A stretch of DNA of 17,442 nucleotides, taken from assembly GCA_001929475.1 (NCBI GenBank), contig LXFE01003116.1, positions 3,728 to 21,169 on the forward strand, written 5' to 3'. This document shows positions 1 through 9,701 of this stretch, piece by piece. The DNA comes from Neolecta irregularis DAH-3. Lineage: Eukaryota > Ascomycota > Neolectomycetes > Neolectales > Neolectaceae. A program made the position numbers and the translations under genes. The stretch's first letter is position 1. The number at the start of each line of letters is the position of its first letter. The notes beneath the pieces were generated by a model, which searched no databases, was not told the origin of the DNA, and worked only from the letters and a program-made list of their open reading frames with translations.

Positions 1-1239
1 GTTCCTTCCACAAAATTTTGTTTTCAGCGGGTGTTCCAACAGTAATTCGTAAACATCCATTGCAATGTATTTCATTTCCTCGAAAACGTACGACGATTCC
101 ACGATGTTCGGCTAATTCTCGGTATACCCGCATAGCAATATCATTACTTGGAGTTCCATTTTTTCTGTCTAGGATCTCGACAAGGATGAAATTCCCATCT
201 AAACCGCCGAGAATTCTACCCAAGCCATCGTGCCTATTCATTAAATTGAGCAGGTTACTCCGTTCAGCGATAAGTAGCAAGAGATGTCTTCTCATCTTTT
301 CAATACCGGCTTTGGAAAGACATTCCAATGCGAGTTGGGAAGTCGGTGTGGAAATGTTATATGGAGCTTTCATTGAATTGAGAAGGGTGGCTATTGGAGG
401 GGATGTAAACGCTGCCCCGAGCCTCTCCATCAGTCATTTTCATGAAAAATCAGTGAAATACCGTATCCCAGCCATTCCAAACGCTTTCGAAAGTGTTTGT
501 AGGACAACTAGATTAGGGTACAAAGGTACAAGTGTCGCTTGTGATGAACCATCCGGTGAAAAATCCACATATGCTTCATCGAGAATAACTACGCCGTTCC
601 AATTATCACACTCAAGAATTGATTTTACAGCTTCCGAATCGATAAGTCGTCCGGTTGGGTTTCCAGGCGAGCATAAATAGATGAGCTTTATATGATTATT
701 GGAAAGATGCGAGAGGACCTAGGACTCTTGAGGAACTCGTGGAGAGAAAAAGGAATATACAGCTTTAATATCTATCGAGAAGTCTGGATTTAGAGGAACA
801 TTGACAACTTTGATGTCGTTGATAGCAGCGCATACGCTATACATTCCATAAGTAGGTGGACAAATAAGTATCTTGTCTTTTCCAGGGGTGCAAAACACTC
901 TCATCAACGCATCGATTGCTTCATCGGAACCAACACCTAAGAACAGGTTTTCCGGGGAAAGAGTCCCTTTGGAACCATTTCTCAAGGCGCATAATCGCTC
1001 TTTGACTGCAAGTTGGTGTGGATCGGGGTATCTGTGCAATTCCGACAGGTATGATGAGGATATGGAAGTATCGATAGCCGGGCCATGGGCGTTTTCGTTT
1101 GCATCAAGAAGAATCCCTTTGAAATAGTCGCTCGAGATCAGATGTATCCGAGAAGGAACTGATACTCTCTAGCGCATCGGTATGGTGTCAAAGTGAGAAT
1201 ATTTGGCCTTGCGCAGGTTTCAAGATTGAAGGGGGTCAT
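1..1239 (-). CDS. HIS5: histidinol-phosphate aminotransferase (HIS5/HisC), 3'-truncated by the window edge
   Basis: PLP-dependent class I/II aminotransferase that converts imidazole-acetol phosphate to histidinol phosphate in histidine biosynthesis. Exons on the minus strand: 1239-1166, 1130-761, 718-462, 422-1 (open). Introns are 35, 42 and 39 nt; each contains or causes a stop or frameshift if read through, and removing them restores HisC motifs. Visible motifs: N-terminal CARPNIL, LLDANENAHGP, LHRYPDPHQ, the GVGSDEAIDALMR cofactor region, YLCSPGNPTG, VILDEAYVDF, the PLP-lysine motif TLSKAFGMAGIRLG, and near the edge LRITVGTPAEN. About 374 codons are present; the family is usually about 400-430 aa, so only the last few dozen residues are missing. 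The start ATG at 1239 opens MTPFNLETCARP, the usual fungal N-terminus. Only about 200 bp separate it from the H3 stop. Family seen directly; enzyme role from family knowledge. Confidence 0.95.
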
Positions 1240-1407
1240 GTTCAAAGTGTTTTTGATTGGAGATCACGCTTAGGATAACAGTCGAGTAGAATATACAGTA
1301 GCCTCTTTTCCTTGTAGGGCTACAAAGAACACATGTCTACTAACCTAAAAAAACACTATCCACTGCAACAGTATGGCATACAAGGGCGGAGCATAACAAA
1401 CAAGAAA

Positions 1408-1413
1408 GAGTCA
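1408..1413 (-). promoter_or_regulatory. possible Gcn4/CPC1 core site (TGACTC) upstream of HIS5
   Basis: The minus strand reads TGACTC, the core of the TGA(C/G)TCA amino-acid-control element, about 170 bp before the HIS5 start. The last base of the full consensus is not matched. A six-base match can be chance, but the position in front of a histidine gene, a classic cross-pathway-control target, is suggestive. Confidence 0.25.
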
Positions 1414-1438
1414 AAACACCATCCCGGAATTTCACAGT

Positions 1439-1927
1439 TTAAGAGCGCTCGCCACGAAGTCTTCGTGCCAATTGCATATCCTTTGGCTGGATAGTGACTC
1501 GTTTGCCATGAATGGCGCACAAGTTAGTGTCTAGGGGTGAGATTTGTGCAAAAGGATAACGGATACCTTCAAAGAGAGAGACAAGGTAAGCTTCAACGGC
1601 TTCTTGAAGAGCACCAATAGCCGAAGATTGGAATCGGAGATCGGTCTTAAAGTCTTGAGCAATCTCTCGAACAAGTCGCTGGAAGGGCAATTTTCGAATA
1701 AGCAATTCGGTAGATTTTTGGTATCGTCGGATCTCTCGAAGAGCAACAGTACCGGGGCGGTATCTGTGGGGCTTCTTAACACCTCCGGTCGCTGGGGCGG
1801 ACTTTCGCGCAGCTTTGGACGCGAGTTGTTTTCGCGGGGCTTTGCCACCAGTAGACTTTCGTGCAGTTTGCTACAGAAGAGTGAGCATACGAGCCGACGC
1901 CTGCCTGGATACCTTAGTTCGGGCCAT
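1439..1927 (-). CDS. H3: histone H3 (136 aa, three exons)
   Basis: Core nucleosome histone. Exons: 1927-1913 (15 nt, MARTK only), 1870-1567, 1530-1439; introns 42 nt (1912-1871) and 36 nt (1566-1531). The joined product is exactly 136 aa, the canonical H3 length, with the modifiable tail intact ([19 protein letters not shown]) and the fold motifs [14 protein letters not shown] and [15 protein letters not shown]. It is therefore not CENP-A. Oddities: Gly at residue 114 (HGKR instead of HAKR), Met at 124 (KDMQLARR instead of KDIQLARR), Ala-Val at 95-96. Thirteen of 18 Arg codons are CGA. The second intron is a multiple of three without a stop, so retention would insert 12 residues between Glu105 and Asp106. 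No H4 gene lies next to it, unlike the divergent H3-H4 pair common in ascomycetes. Confidence 0.97.
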
Positions 1928-2492
1928 GTATGCTGTTGTTGGGTTGAAGAAAGTGGTGTGATGGGTGGCAGGGGATGAATGGAAAAAAAGTGGGCGAGCG
2001 CGTCTATTTATGAGATGGGTGGAGTGGAGCGATCAAAGTCCCCTAATTGATGTAAAATGGATTTAGTGGCAATATTACGTGTGGGGGCTGCCTCTCTAAA
2101 ATATGTGGAAAAGTCAGGCGAGTGGGCGCAGATTCCAGCGCGAGTTGTCGTCGTTTTTTGCTGCGCAACGTTTGCCCGTGCTGGCATGGCTGCGCTGTCT
2201 CAGCCCCAAACCTCACCACCAAAATGACATTTTGTCCTCCTTCTATTGTACTCTTGCTCTAGCTTGTATACCCCGACGCCTTTTTCTGAACAATCATTCT
2301 CTAAACCCCCATGCATAAGATGACCTGTTGTGATACGTTTATTTCGGAGCAAAGTTTTATGAGGTTGAAACCCGAGCCAGATCAATATCGTATGATGTAC
2401 TGTGTATCTGCTTCTAGTAGGAACGAGCATGGTCAAGGCCACCAAAAAAATGAACATGAACATAAATCTGCAAGACCATATCAATATTATAT
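1928..2492. other. 565-bp gap: H3 promoter plus the 3' flank of the MoaA-MoaC gene
   Basis: Both flanking genes run leftwards, so this stretch holds the H3 promoter and the 3' untranslated part of the molybdenum-cofactor gene. Apart from the TATA-like element I see no conserved coding motif on either strand; in particular no H4 signature. The open frames here lack recognisable protein composition. Confidence 0.6.
2003..2012 (-). promoter_or_regulatory. TATA-like element of histone H3
   Basis: The minus strand reads CATAAATAGA about 78 bp before the H3 start codon, a plausible TATA-box position. It is the only clear AT-rich TATA-like word close upstream of H3. Confidence 0.45.
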
Positions 2493-4328
2493 TTACTCTC
2501 TCACACTCCAATCTCCACTCTTTCCCCCGACCTTTTTGATAACTTTGATGTCTGAGATGTGCATATTTTTATCCACAGCCTTACACATGTCATAGACAGT
2601 TAGGCATGCAGCAGTCACTGCTGTCAAAGCTTCCATTTCTACACCTGTGGCCCCCTGGCATTCCACGGAAGCTTCGACATCCACACATTTGTCCTGAAGA
2701 AACAAGCAAACTGAGACACTTGACAGTGTGATATTGTGACATAAGGGAATAATATCAGCGGTTCTTTTAGAGGCCATTATTCCGGCAACTCGCGCGGTCG
2801 CTAGGACGTCGCCCTTGTTAATCAAGTTTGAACGAATGAGATCTGCGACGACGGGATCAGAGAATATAACTTTGCCCTTAGCGATTGAGAGCCGATTTGT
2901 GGGACTTTTGGAGGTAATTGCCACCATGTGTACTGCTCCATTTTCGTCAAGGTGGGTTAAATCCTTTTTTTTAGAGGATGTTGAATGTACTCGCAAACCG
3001 AGTGTTGAAATTGAGGATAAAGTATTCGTCCATGGAAGAAGCCTTGAACCGTTGGGTTTCATTGTCATATTACCTATAACATTAGTCAAAATCTTTCCGC
3101 AAAAGCATACCGTTTACCCACCTATCAAGATCATCGGTCTATTCTTCATATTTTCCAACATTCCTATGCCCGCATGTTCTTTCTTCTTCCTTTTAACTGC
3201 CATCCCAATAACTTCAAGCATCTCATTGTCGGAACAACCGCTTCTTATCATATCCCTTAGTGAAACTTCAGCGTTTCCGAATAAACAGACTTTTAAATTC
3301 CCGTCCGACGTAAGTCGTAGACGATTACATGTTCCGCAAAACTTGTGTGTCATGGATGTGATGAATCCAATCCTTCCGGTGTGACCATTAATTTTGTAGG
3401 TTTTCGAGGTGTCATTCATATCATCACTGTCTTTATGCAGGGAGGGATGTTGCTGGCGGATAATCGATAGCATCGATTGATACGATACCATTTTTTCGGT
3501 TTTCCACTGATTTCCTGCCATAAGCGCGGAAATTTAAGAGAGGGTACCATCAAAAGGCATATACTCGATAAAACGGACATGTAGAGGTTTGTCTTTAGTC
3601 ATGTCTACGAAGTCGAGGATTTCATTGTCATTAAGATTTTTTATAACGACGCAATTGATTTTGAGAGGATGAATTCCAAGATTTAGCGCTTGATCGATTG
3701 ATCTCAAGACATGTGACAATCCTAATAGCTTAGTGGTTTCTAGAGTTTGCGTATTTGCACCATTTTTGCGCGAGATCAACTGATACTTGAATGGATCCAG
3801 AGTATCCAAGGACAGATTCAAATGAGTCAATCCAGCATCGATGAGCGCAGGAAGCTTCCGGTTTAATGCAATTCCATTGCTTGTCATAGCAATCTCCTTC
3901 AACCCGTCTTGCCGAAGATCCCCTAGTTGCTGAACCAATTGAATTATATCCTTCCGTACAGTAGGTTCTCCACCAGTAAGACGAATTTTGGAGACTCCCT
4001 GGCCGACAAAAAGCCTTGCCAATTTTAGAATCTCTGGGGTTGTGAGTAAATCATCAGAGGGCGAGAGCTGGACGCCTTCCTCAGGCATGCAGTATGTACA
4101 GCGAAGATTGCACTTTTCTGTGATGCTTATTCGTAGATAAGTGTGCTGGCGAGCGAAACCATCCGTCAAAAAATCCGAAAATGGGCGTGCATTGCTGATC
4201 GCAGATGGAACAGAAAACTGTCGGACAAAACGTCGGAATAAATTCGTCCTATCCGCAGCGCACTGTAAGGATATCGTCCTAGAAAGCAGGAGCATTTGAG
4301 CGGTAGTCGTAGCTAGACAGCGGGGCAT
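2493..4328 (-). CDS. cnxABC: molybdenum cofactor biosynthesis MoaA-MoaC protein (GTP 3',8-cyclase and cPMP synthase)
   Basis: First step of molybdenum-cofactor synthesis: MoaA turns GTP into 3',8-cyclo-GTP and MoaC makes cyclic pyranopterin monophosphate; fungal orthologues include Aspergillus cnxABC and Neurospora nit-7. Exons: 4328-3548, 3514-3122, 3073-2493; introns 33 nt (3547-3515) and an alternative 48 nt (3121-3074). Spliced product 584 aa; with the second intron retained MoaA is 393 aa and ends in Gly-Gly. Motifs: radical-SAM KCNLRCTYC (Cys73, 77, 80), [11 protein letters not shown], the second Fe-S set [10 protein letters not shown] plus a Cys 14 residues on, then MoaC motifs [38 protein letters not shown] and GGKSGDW. 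The first 60 residues are basic and hydroxylated, like a mitochondrial presequence. The start is uncertain: an in-frame ATG at 4370 is also possible. A gap of about 115 bp separates it from PUS7. Confidence 0.93.
3074..3121 (-). other. stop-bypassing intron between the MoaA and MoaC domains
   Basis: Unspliced, the MoaA frame ends ILI-Gly-Gly-stop (stop at 3116-3114). Using the donor GTGGGT at 3121 and the acceptor TATAG at 3074 removes 48 nt including the stop and continues in frame into the MoaC domain, with one Gly left. A GACTAAT branch-like sequence precedes the acceptor. A nested alternative (donor GTAAAC at 3117, acceptor CAAG at 3043, 75 nt) also fuses the frames and would keep both glycines. 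The donor of the 48-nt version is weak, which would suit regulated splicing. Geometry is seen in the sequence; regulation is inferred. Confidence 0.65.
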
Positions 4329-4443
4329 TTGGGGGCGACTGTGTGAACACAGAAAAAAAAGTGGCGACATGACGAAATGGATCAATAGATACATCACACA
4401 TGTATCTACTCTATCTACTATTTATACAAGTCATAATAATATT

Positions 4444-6646
4444 CTATGTAGCTTCGACCATCTCTCTTTTCCTCTTTTGTTTTTCAGCTTGGTCTTCACT
4501 CCCCGCAGTCAGCAAGCTCTGTGACATAGAAGATGTATCGTGCTTCAAGATCTCTCTCAAAGCCATCGTGGCATACTGCGACTGCGCAAGAGCAAGTTGA
4601 ACCTTGACCGCCATGAATTGTCCATCTGATAAAATTAGCAAAAGGTGAGCAAGTACGACTAACTACCCTCAACAATCCCGTCTGGTTTCCGGTTTTCAAG
4701 AATGTCCGCATCAGTAGGTACTAACTGTTTCTCAGTATCGTTGTACCGCAGGATATCCCAATCAACGTGGAATGCTCGTGTTACAATATTCCGATAACTG
4801 CCCATCAACGAGCATTCCTTGATCGGTCTTCGCATGCTAAACGGATCCAGCTCATCTTTCTTCATTATTTCGACATATGCATCCCGAATTTCATTATCTG
4901 GATAGATAATATCGAAGCCAGGAAGTGGTAAAACCACATCGTATATCGTATACGAATGTAATTCTTCTTCGCTAAGAGGTCGTGCTCGAGTCACTTCTTT
5001 CATCGGCTGAATGTTTGTACTAAATTCTGGCGCTTCAGGATCAAATGGATCAGCATCTTGTTCGGCTTGCTCTTGAGATGTAATCAGGACAAGATCACCT
5101 TTAACAGGCTTCATTCCGTAAACTCTCAAACGTTCGGATACAACTCTATTCCATACTAGCGATTGGTACGCATGAAGATATATTAAACGCAGATTTCGAG
5201 GTATCTAGAATCAGTAATGATAGTCAAAAGAATTATACCGATTGAAAAGCAGTCGTCCATGCTGTGTGCCCGCCTTTAGCTAAAGTCCGAAGAATGGAAC
5301 ATTCCGCAACGCATCTCCTCGGCATCAGTTTCAATGCTTCGCCCGCATTTTTAGTCTGAGACCAAATCTTTCTCGCTTCTAGTGAATCCGATCTGATTGT
5401 TTCTCGCTCTGTTAAGATAAGGTCAATGGCAGCCTCCCAGTCGACTTGTAAAACCGCTCGACCAATTTCATAGGTGCCAATTGACGAAGTACCGAACCTC
5501 TGCATTCCGTAGTAATTCACAAAACCATCTTCGCGAAGATTTTTCAGAGCTAGATGAATAGCTTCTTCTGAAGGTGCTTTTACATTTCTGCTAGATCAGA
5601 CCAACGGAAGATAGGACGAATGCCTAAGAACGATAGTAAATTCATTGCCCGAAAGATCCCCAAGCTGAAGCCCATTATTCGAATAACTGAAATTTCCAAC
5701 CTTGACACCTCGGAGGTTTTTCGTCAAAGGTTCAATTCGCTCTGCTCGAATTTTGTGAGCGGAAACTCGTTGTACAGTAACCGCTCTGCGATCTTTTGTT
5801 CCAGCATATCCAAAATTTCGAGTATGCGTGCCAATTGCTTTTGAAAAGTTGCTGATCACTTCCATTGTATCTCTGTTTTCTTTATATAGCGAAAATTGAC
5901 AGTATACACCGCCAAGCTCAGCCCACGAAAGACTCTTTTGTAGTCGTCTGTTATCTTTTCCGTTAAGAATTTATTCAGATGATGACTTACTTTTCCCTTG
6001 ATTCCAACTAATTCGGATACGAGCATCATCAGTCATTGTAGTCTCGAGTTTGTTGTTGAAAACTTTTCGCATGGTTTTGTGAAACTTTGTCCGAGCTTCC
6101 TTTTTGTCAATTTCCTGGAAATTGATACTTGATAGTGTAGGAATTTATACCACTGTAAACACTTCTTTAGGTTCTTTCCCATGCGTAACGAATAACGCTT
6201 CAACGCTGGCGAAAACTTTTTCGCCGAGTAACTCTTCAACCATTTTTCGATCTTCTTCAGTGATCTAACAGCTCAGAATTACTATTAGAAAGACATTTTG
6301 CCTCGTGCTCTTTCAGTTTCTTATCAAATCCATTTTGTTCCGGTTCTTTCCTCGGCAAAAATAATTCTGGTTTTCCAATCTCTGTCAAATGTATGACATT
6401 GCCGTGCTCGTCAACTTCGTTCACAAGAAAATCCGTATATCTAGTGCTTGTTTTAGCTATGTAGCAGCATAATGGTTTCTACCGTTGCTTGATAATGCCA
6501 CTGAATCCTAAGGCTTCGGGATGGATGAATTCCGTTATACCAACAGAATCTTCGGTGAGTGTATACACATCTTCTATGGCAGCTGACGGCACAGTGGATC
6601 CATCAAGATATACTTTTTGTTTCTTCTTCGGCGGTTCAGTGGCCAT
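4444..6646 (-). CDS. PUS7: tRNA/mRNA pseudouridine synthase PUS7 (TruD family)
   Basis: Isomerises uridine to pseudouridine, at U13 and U35 of tRNAs and in some mRNAs and snRNAs, mainly in the nucleus. Eight exons: 6646-6483, 6440-6302, 6264-6151, 6114-5991, 5954-5624, 5587-5239, 5204-4667, 4625-4444. Seven introns of 42, 37, 36, 36, 36, 34 and 41 nt. Sum 1941 nt, 646 aa, matching the family size. The start MATEPPKKKQKV carries a nuclear-localisation-like basic stretch. Catalytic motif YAGTKDRRAVTVQ has the nucleophilic Asp at about 235; FVNYYGMQRFGT, GRAVLQ and HAYQSLVWNRVVSERL are TruD signatures. Introns 2 and 5 begin with GC instead of GT, and homology requires these junctions (intron 5 restores VLRN). 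The C-terminus is a Lys/Arg-rich tail. Divergent from GTR2 across 106 bp. Confidence 0.95.
5588..5623 (-). other. GC-AG intron 5 of PUS7 (36 nt)
   Basis: The donor AG|GCATTC and acceptor TAGCAG join GNEFTIVLR to NVKAPSEEA, giving the VLRN seen in other PUS7 proteins. A GT alternative (GTCCTA, 30 nt) also keeps the frame but has a poor donor and would insert two residues. A CTGAT branch-like word lies 10 nt before the acceptor. Confidence 0.7.
6265..6301 (-). other. GC-AG intron 2 of PUS7 (37 nt)
   Basis: The exon ends KLKEHE at the donor GAG|GCAAAA and resumes ITEEDRKMVEELLGEKV after GTTAG. The intron holds in-frame stops and the frame changes across it. The only GT nearby gives the wrong phase, so a GC donor is the simplest solution; total CDS length is then divisible by three. 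Confidence 0.75.
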
Positions 6647-6752
6647 TCAATGTAAACCCCACCTAAATTGAGGTTGTGAGGTTAGAGGAGCTCTCCTGGG
6701 CCTTTCAACTTCCCCTTGTCTCACCAGCCCCATTCATATCCTTCAAATTTAA
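6647..6752. promoter_or_regulatory. 106-bp bidirectional promoter of PUS7 and GTR2
   Basis: The start codons of PUS7 (6646, minus) and GTR2 (6753, plus) are only 106 bp apart, so both promoters and 5' leaders must share this stretch. I see no strong TATA box. A pyrimidine-rich tract precedes GTR2 and an AAATTTAA word sits right at its start. Confidence 0.7.
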
Positions 6753-8058
6753 ATGGCGGTATGAACCTTTTGAATGGAAATCTCTGAATAGTACTAGCAT
6801 GTTGGAGCAAAGGCGCCTAGACTACTGTTAATGGGGCTCAGAAGGTTGTTTCACCGGTACACTCCAGTGTTGATATTGTGCCAGGAGCGGAAAATCGAGT
6901 ATACAGAAAGTGGTGTGCTGATTCTTTATCCGCAGATGTTTATCTGCATAGGTCTTTCAAAAAATGCCTCCACAAGACACATTGTACCTAGGGACTTCCG
7001 CGGCTGAACCACGAGAAAGCATCGGGTAAGTATTTTGCGTTTCATCAACTCGCTCATTCTGAAGCTCATTCGTTGATGTTCAAGTGTTGGATTTCCCGAG
7101 TCAGCTGGACTTTTTTGACTCGGAGTGGGATTTTGAGGGAGTTTTGAGGGATATCGGCGCCTTGATATTTGTCATTGATGCTCAGGTACAACCAAAATAT
7201 CTGTTCAATTCAAGTTGAGCTTCGCAGGATGAATATCTCGAAGCTCTCTCTGCATTACATGTCACAATAATGAAAGTTTTGCGGATGAACCCGGGAATGC
7301 TAATTGAAATATTTGTGCACAAGGTGGATGGGCTTTCGGATGATTATCGAATAGGTTCGTTTCTGTAGGAGCGTGTTGGCTCAAGTTAGATACGCAACGA
7401 GATATCCAGCAACGAACTCTGGACGAGTTGGCTGATGCTGGAATAGATGGTGTTACTATATCCTTCCATTTGACTTCAATATTCGATCACTCCATATTCG
7501 AGGCATTTTCCAAAGTCATCCAGAAACTCATACCTCAACTGCCCACACTCGAAAATTTGCTGAATATCTTGTGCTCAGTAAGACATATGAATTCATGCGG
7601 CTTATAACTAGAATTCTGGAATTGAGAAAGCCTTTCTTTTTGACGTTGTTTCCAAGATATATATCGCGACAGATAGTTCCCCCGTCGACGTTCAGTCATA
7701 TGAAATTTGTGCTGATTTTATTGATGTAATCTATGATATTTCGTCAATATATAGGTATCCTCCTGACAAGGGCGCCTTCTCACATGTGAAGCTTTGAAAG
7801 AACGAAACAAACAAATGGAGATAATGAGACAGGTGAAGAAGAAATATCATCTATTATGAAACTGAACAACGGCTTAGTGATCTATCTCCGAGCAATCGAC
7901 AAGTATGTAACACTATTTGCGGAAGACTGACTATCAGATATCTGGTGCTGATCTGTCTTATGAGACACGAGAGTATGGAAAAACACGGCCTGGTAGATTA
8001 CAATGTTCAGTGTTTCCAGGATGCAATCCAGGAATGCATGAAATATATCTCCGGCTAG
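6753..8058 (+). CDS. GTR2: Rag-type small GTPase GTR2 (RagC/D orthologue)
   Basis: Partner of Gtr1 in the vacuolar EGO/Ragulator system that passes amino-acid sufficiency to TORC1. Ten exons: 6753-6758, 6798-6844, 6885-6912, 6952-7025, 7065-7185, 7228-7354, 7390-7577, 7612-7754, 7792-7902, 7938-8058; introns of 39, 40, 39, 39, 42, 35, 34, 37 and 35 nt. Sum 966 nt, 321 aa. No long open frame exists, so the gene is invisible to simple ORF calling. Motifs: P-loop MGLRRSGKSS (residues 14-23), G3 region [29 protein letters not shown]4 HKVDGLSDD, then the RagC-type roadblock half with [31 protein letters not shown] and [12 protein letters not shown]. Oddity: the G3 motif has Ser64 where DFPGQ is usual. 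The first exon encodes only Met-Ala. Confidence 0.94.
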
Positions 8059-8212
8059 AATAACTATGTGTAAGCATAGTTAATGTATAATATGAGGAAT
8101 GCTTCTAATGACGATGGGCGGTATTAGTAAGCAGCCGCAATCTGAGTCTCATTATAACCGCCGAGGCAGATCGCGCTACGCTCTTTGCTAGTCGGTCCAA
8201 GCACTGGAAGCA

Positions 8213-9701
8213 ATGACCAAAGATGAAGAATTGCCAGTTTTCGTGGATACTGTCATCGTCGGTATGTCTTGCACTAGGCTCCTGTCTAATGTTGATATAC
8301 AGGAAGTGGTCCAGCTGCGTTGTTTCTTTCCTGGCTCCTTCATGGGTACATATTGTCAAAACTCTACCAGATATGCTCACAATCTAGCAATACGCCCTCC
8401 TACGTGGCCAGTTCGGTAGCAGGGCATCCAGATCCCGTTCTTCACGGAAAACTAGCGAATTTTCCCAACGACTCCTTATATCACGTGCTTCGACATTGTC
8501 CGGATCTGTTTTCCCATATATTTTCGAACCCAATATACTCAACCAAGGCTTTACCGATAAACGCCATGTTCGATGCCTTGTTAAGGCCAAATATCGATGT
8601 TGATCCGTCGACCCACTCGCTGATCGAATTTCAAAACACCCCTTCAAACAAAGTTACCCATCTCGTGATTGGAGATTCACAATTTTCAGGTGGTCAATGG
8701 GTAGATAACGTTTCAAAGAAGGACTATGTTGCAGATTCGCAAGCTCTAAGGTTTATATCAGAGACTTTTGATCTTGTTAATATAATAGTTATGGAGAACT
8801 ACTCTCATTGCCTGGTTTTTCGTTTTCTGAATGGCACAAGGCCAAACACGGGGCTGAATCTATTCTAGAACGCCCGTATTTCCGAGATGTCGCTGAATAT
8901 TACTCGTCTTATCCCGAGAAAACTGGGATTGCAGATACACTGCGTCTGTCTACCAGAGTGACCCTTGTCCAACGTACACGAGAAGGTTTTGAAGTCCGTA
9001 CACAATCCCGAGCCGAAGATGCCATAATCCATTGTCGCCACGTCGTTTTAGCATCTGGTTTATATTCCTCCACGATACCCGCATCTCCAGCATTGCAGCC
9101 CTACCTCCACGCCCGCTACACTTCAGATCCTGGTTTACCTATCATGGTTGTTGGTTCTGGCTTTTCTGCAGCAGACGCTATCAAGGAGAACATCTCTCAT
9201 CGGCCCGTTATCCATCTATACCACTGGCACCCAGAAGCGTCATCACCACTAAAGTATTGCCACCCTCAAGCGTATCCAGATTACGCCCAGGTATACCGAC
9301 AAATGAAATTATCTGCTGCTTCGGGCCAGCCAAGTGGAAACTATGAAGGTCTTCCGAATTCTCTGATTAAGTATGTTAAACACCTCGACAATGGGGAACT
9401 CGAACTCTGCGTCTCAACGTCTCACGGTGATATCACTCGTAGAATCGGACAAATCGGTATATACATAGGTCGTCGAGGGAAACTTGACTACCTATCAGAA
9501 GACCTGATGGGGGAAATCGGGTTAAACAACGAATGGTTACAAAACGACGGTCTCCGTCGATATGTAAAGGGAGATTTGGTGGGATTTCATGTCGCAGAAA
9601 AAGTTTGGGCTATTGGTTCGGTCATGGGAGATTCCTTGGTAAGGCAATCCATGGGGGGAGTCATTGCATGTGCCGCAGATATCTTGCACGATATTTCGTG
9701 A
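8213..9701 (+). CDS. OSGIN-like FAD/NAD(P)-dependent oxidoreductase
   Basis: Flavoprotein of the oxidative-stress-induced growth inhibitor (OSGIN) type, related to flavin monooxygenases; the substrate in fungi is not established to my knowledge. Exons 8213-8261, 8303-8345, 8388-8750, 8789-9701; introns 41, 42 and 38 nt; 455 aa. The N-terminal dinucleotide-binding motif VIVGSGPAALFLSWLLHG is rebuilt by introns 1 and 2. HPDPVLHGKL, FDALLRPNID and SGGQW are family-typical; LPGFSFSEWHKAKHG is rebuilt by intron 3. A second Rossmann motif IMVVGSGFSAADAI (NAD(P)H site) lies in the second half, with HWHPEASSPLKYCHPQAYP after it. No signal peptide or transmembrane segment. It lies 154 bp behind GTR2 on the same strand, with no evidence of a functional link. 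Confidence 0.88.

Noticed and set aside
18-680. 220-codon plus-strand open frame at the left edge
   Set aside because: It is the antisense shadow of HIS5 exons 3 and 4, which carry clear HisC motifs.
719-721. In-frame TAG in HIS5 as a pseudogene mark
   Set aside because: The TAG is the acceptor end of a 42-nt intron (760-719); splicing gives the expected KAVLSHLS reading.
2493-3089. Stand-alone MoaC gene starting with TTG at 3089
   Set aside because: There is no ATG at that position, and splicing of the 48-nt intron joins it in frame to MoaA. Translation from internal ATGs (3067 region) remains possible but is not needed.
8808-9701. Separate gene starting at the ATG at 8808
   Set aside because: Intron 8751-8788 joins this frame to the upstream exon and rebuilds a conserved OSGIN segment; the N-terminal FAD motif lies upstream.
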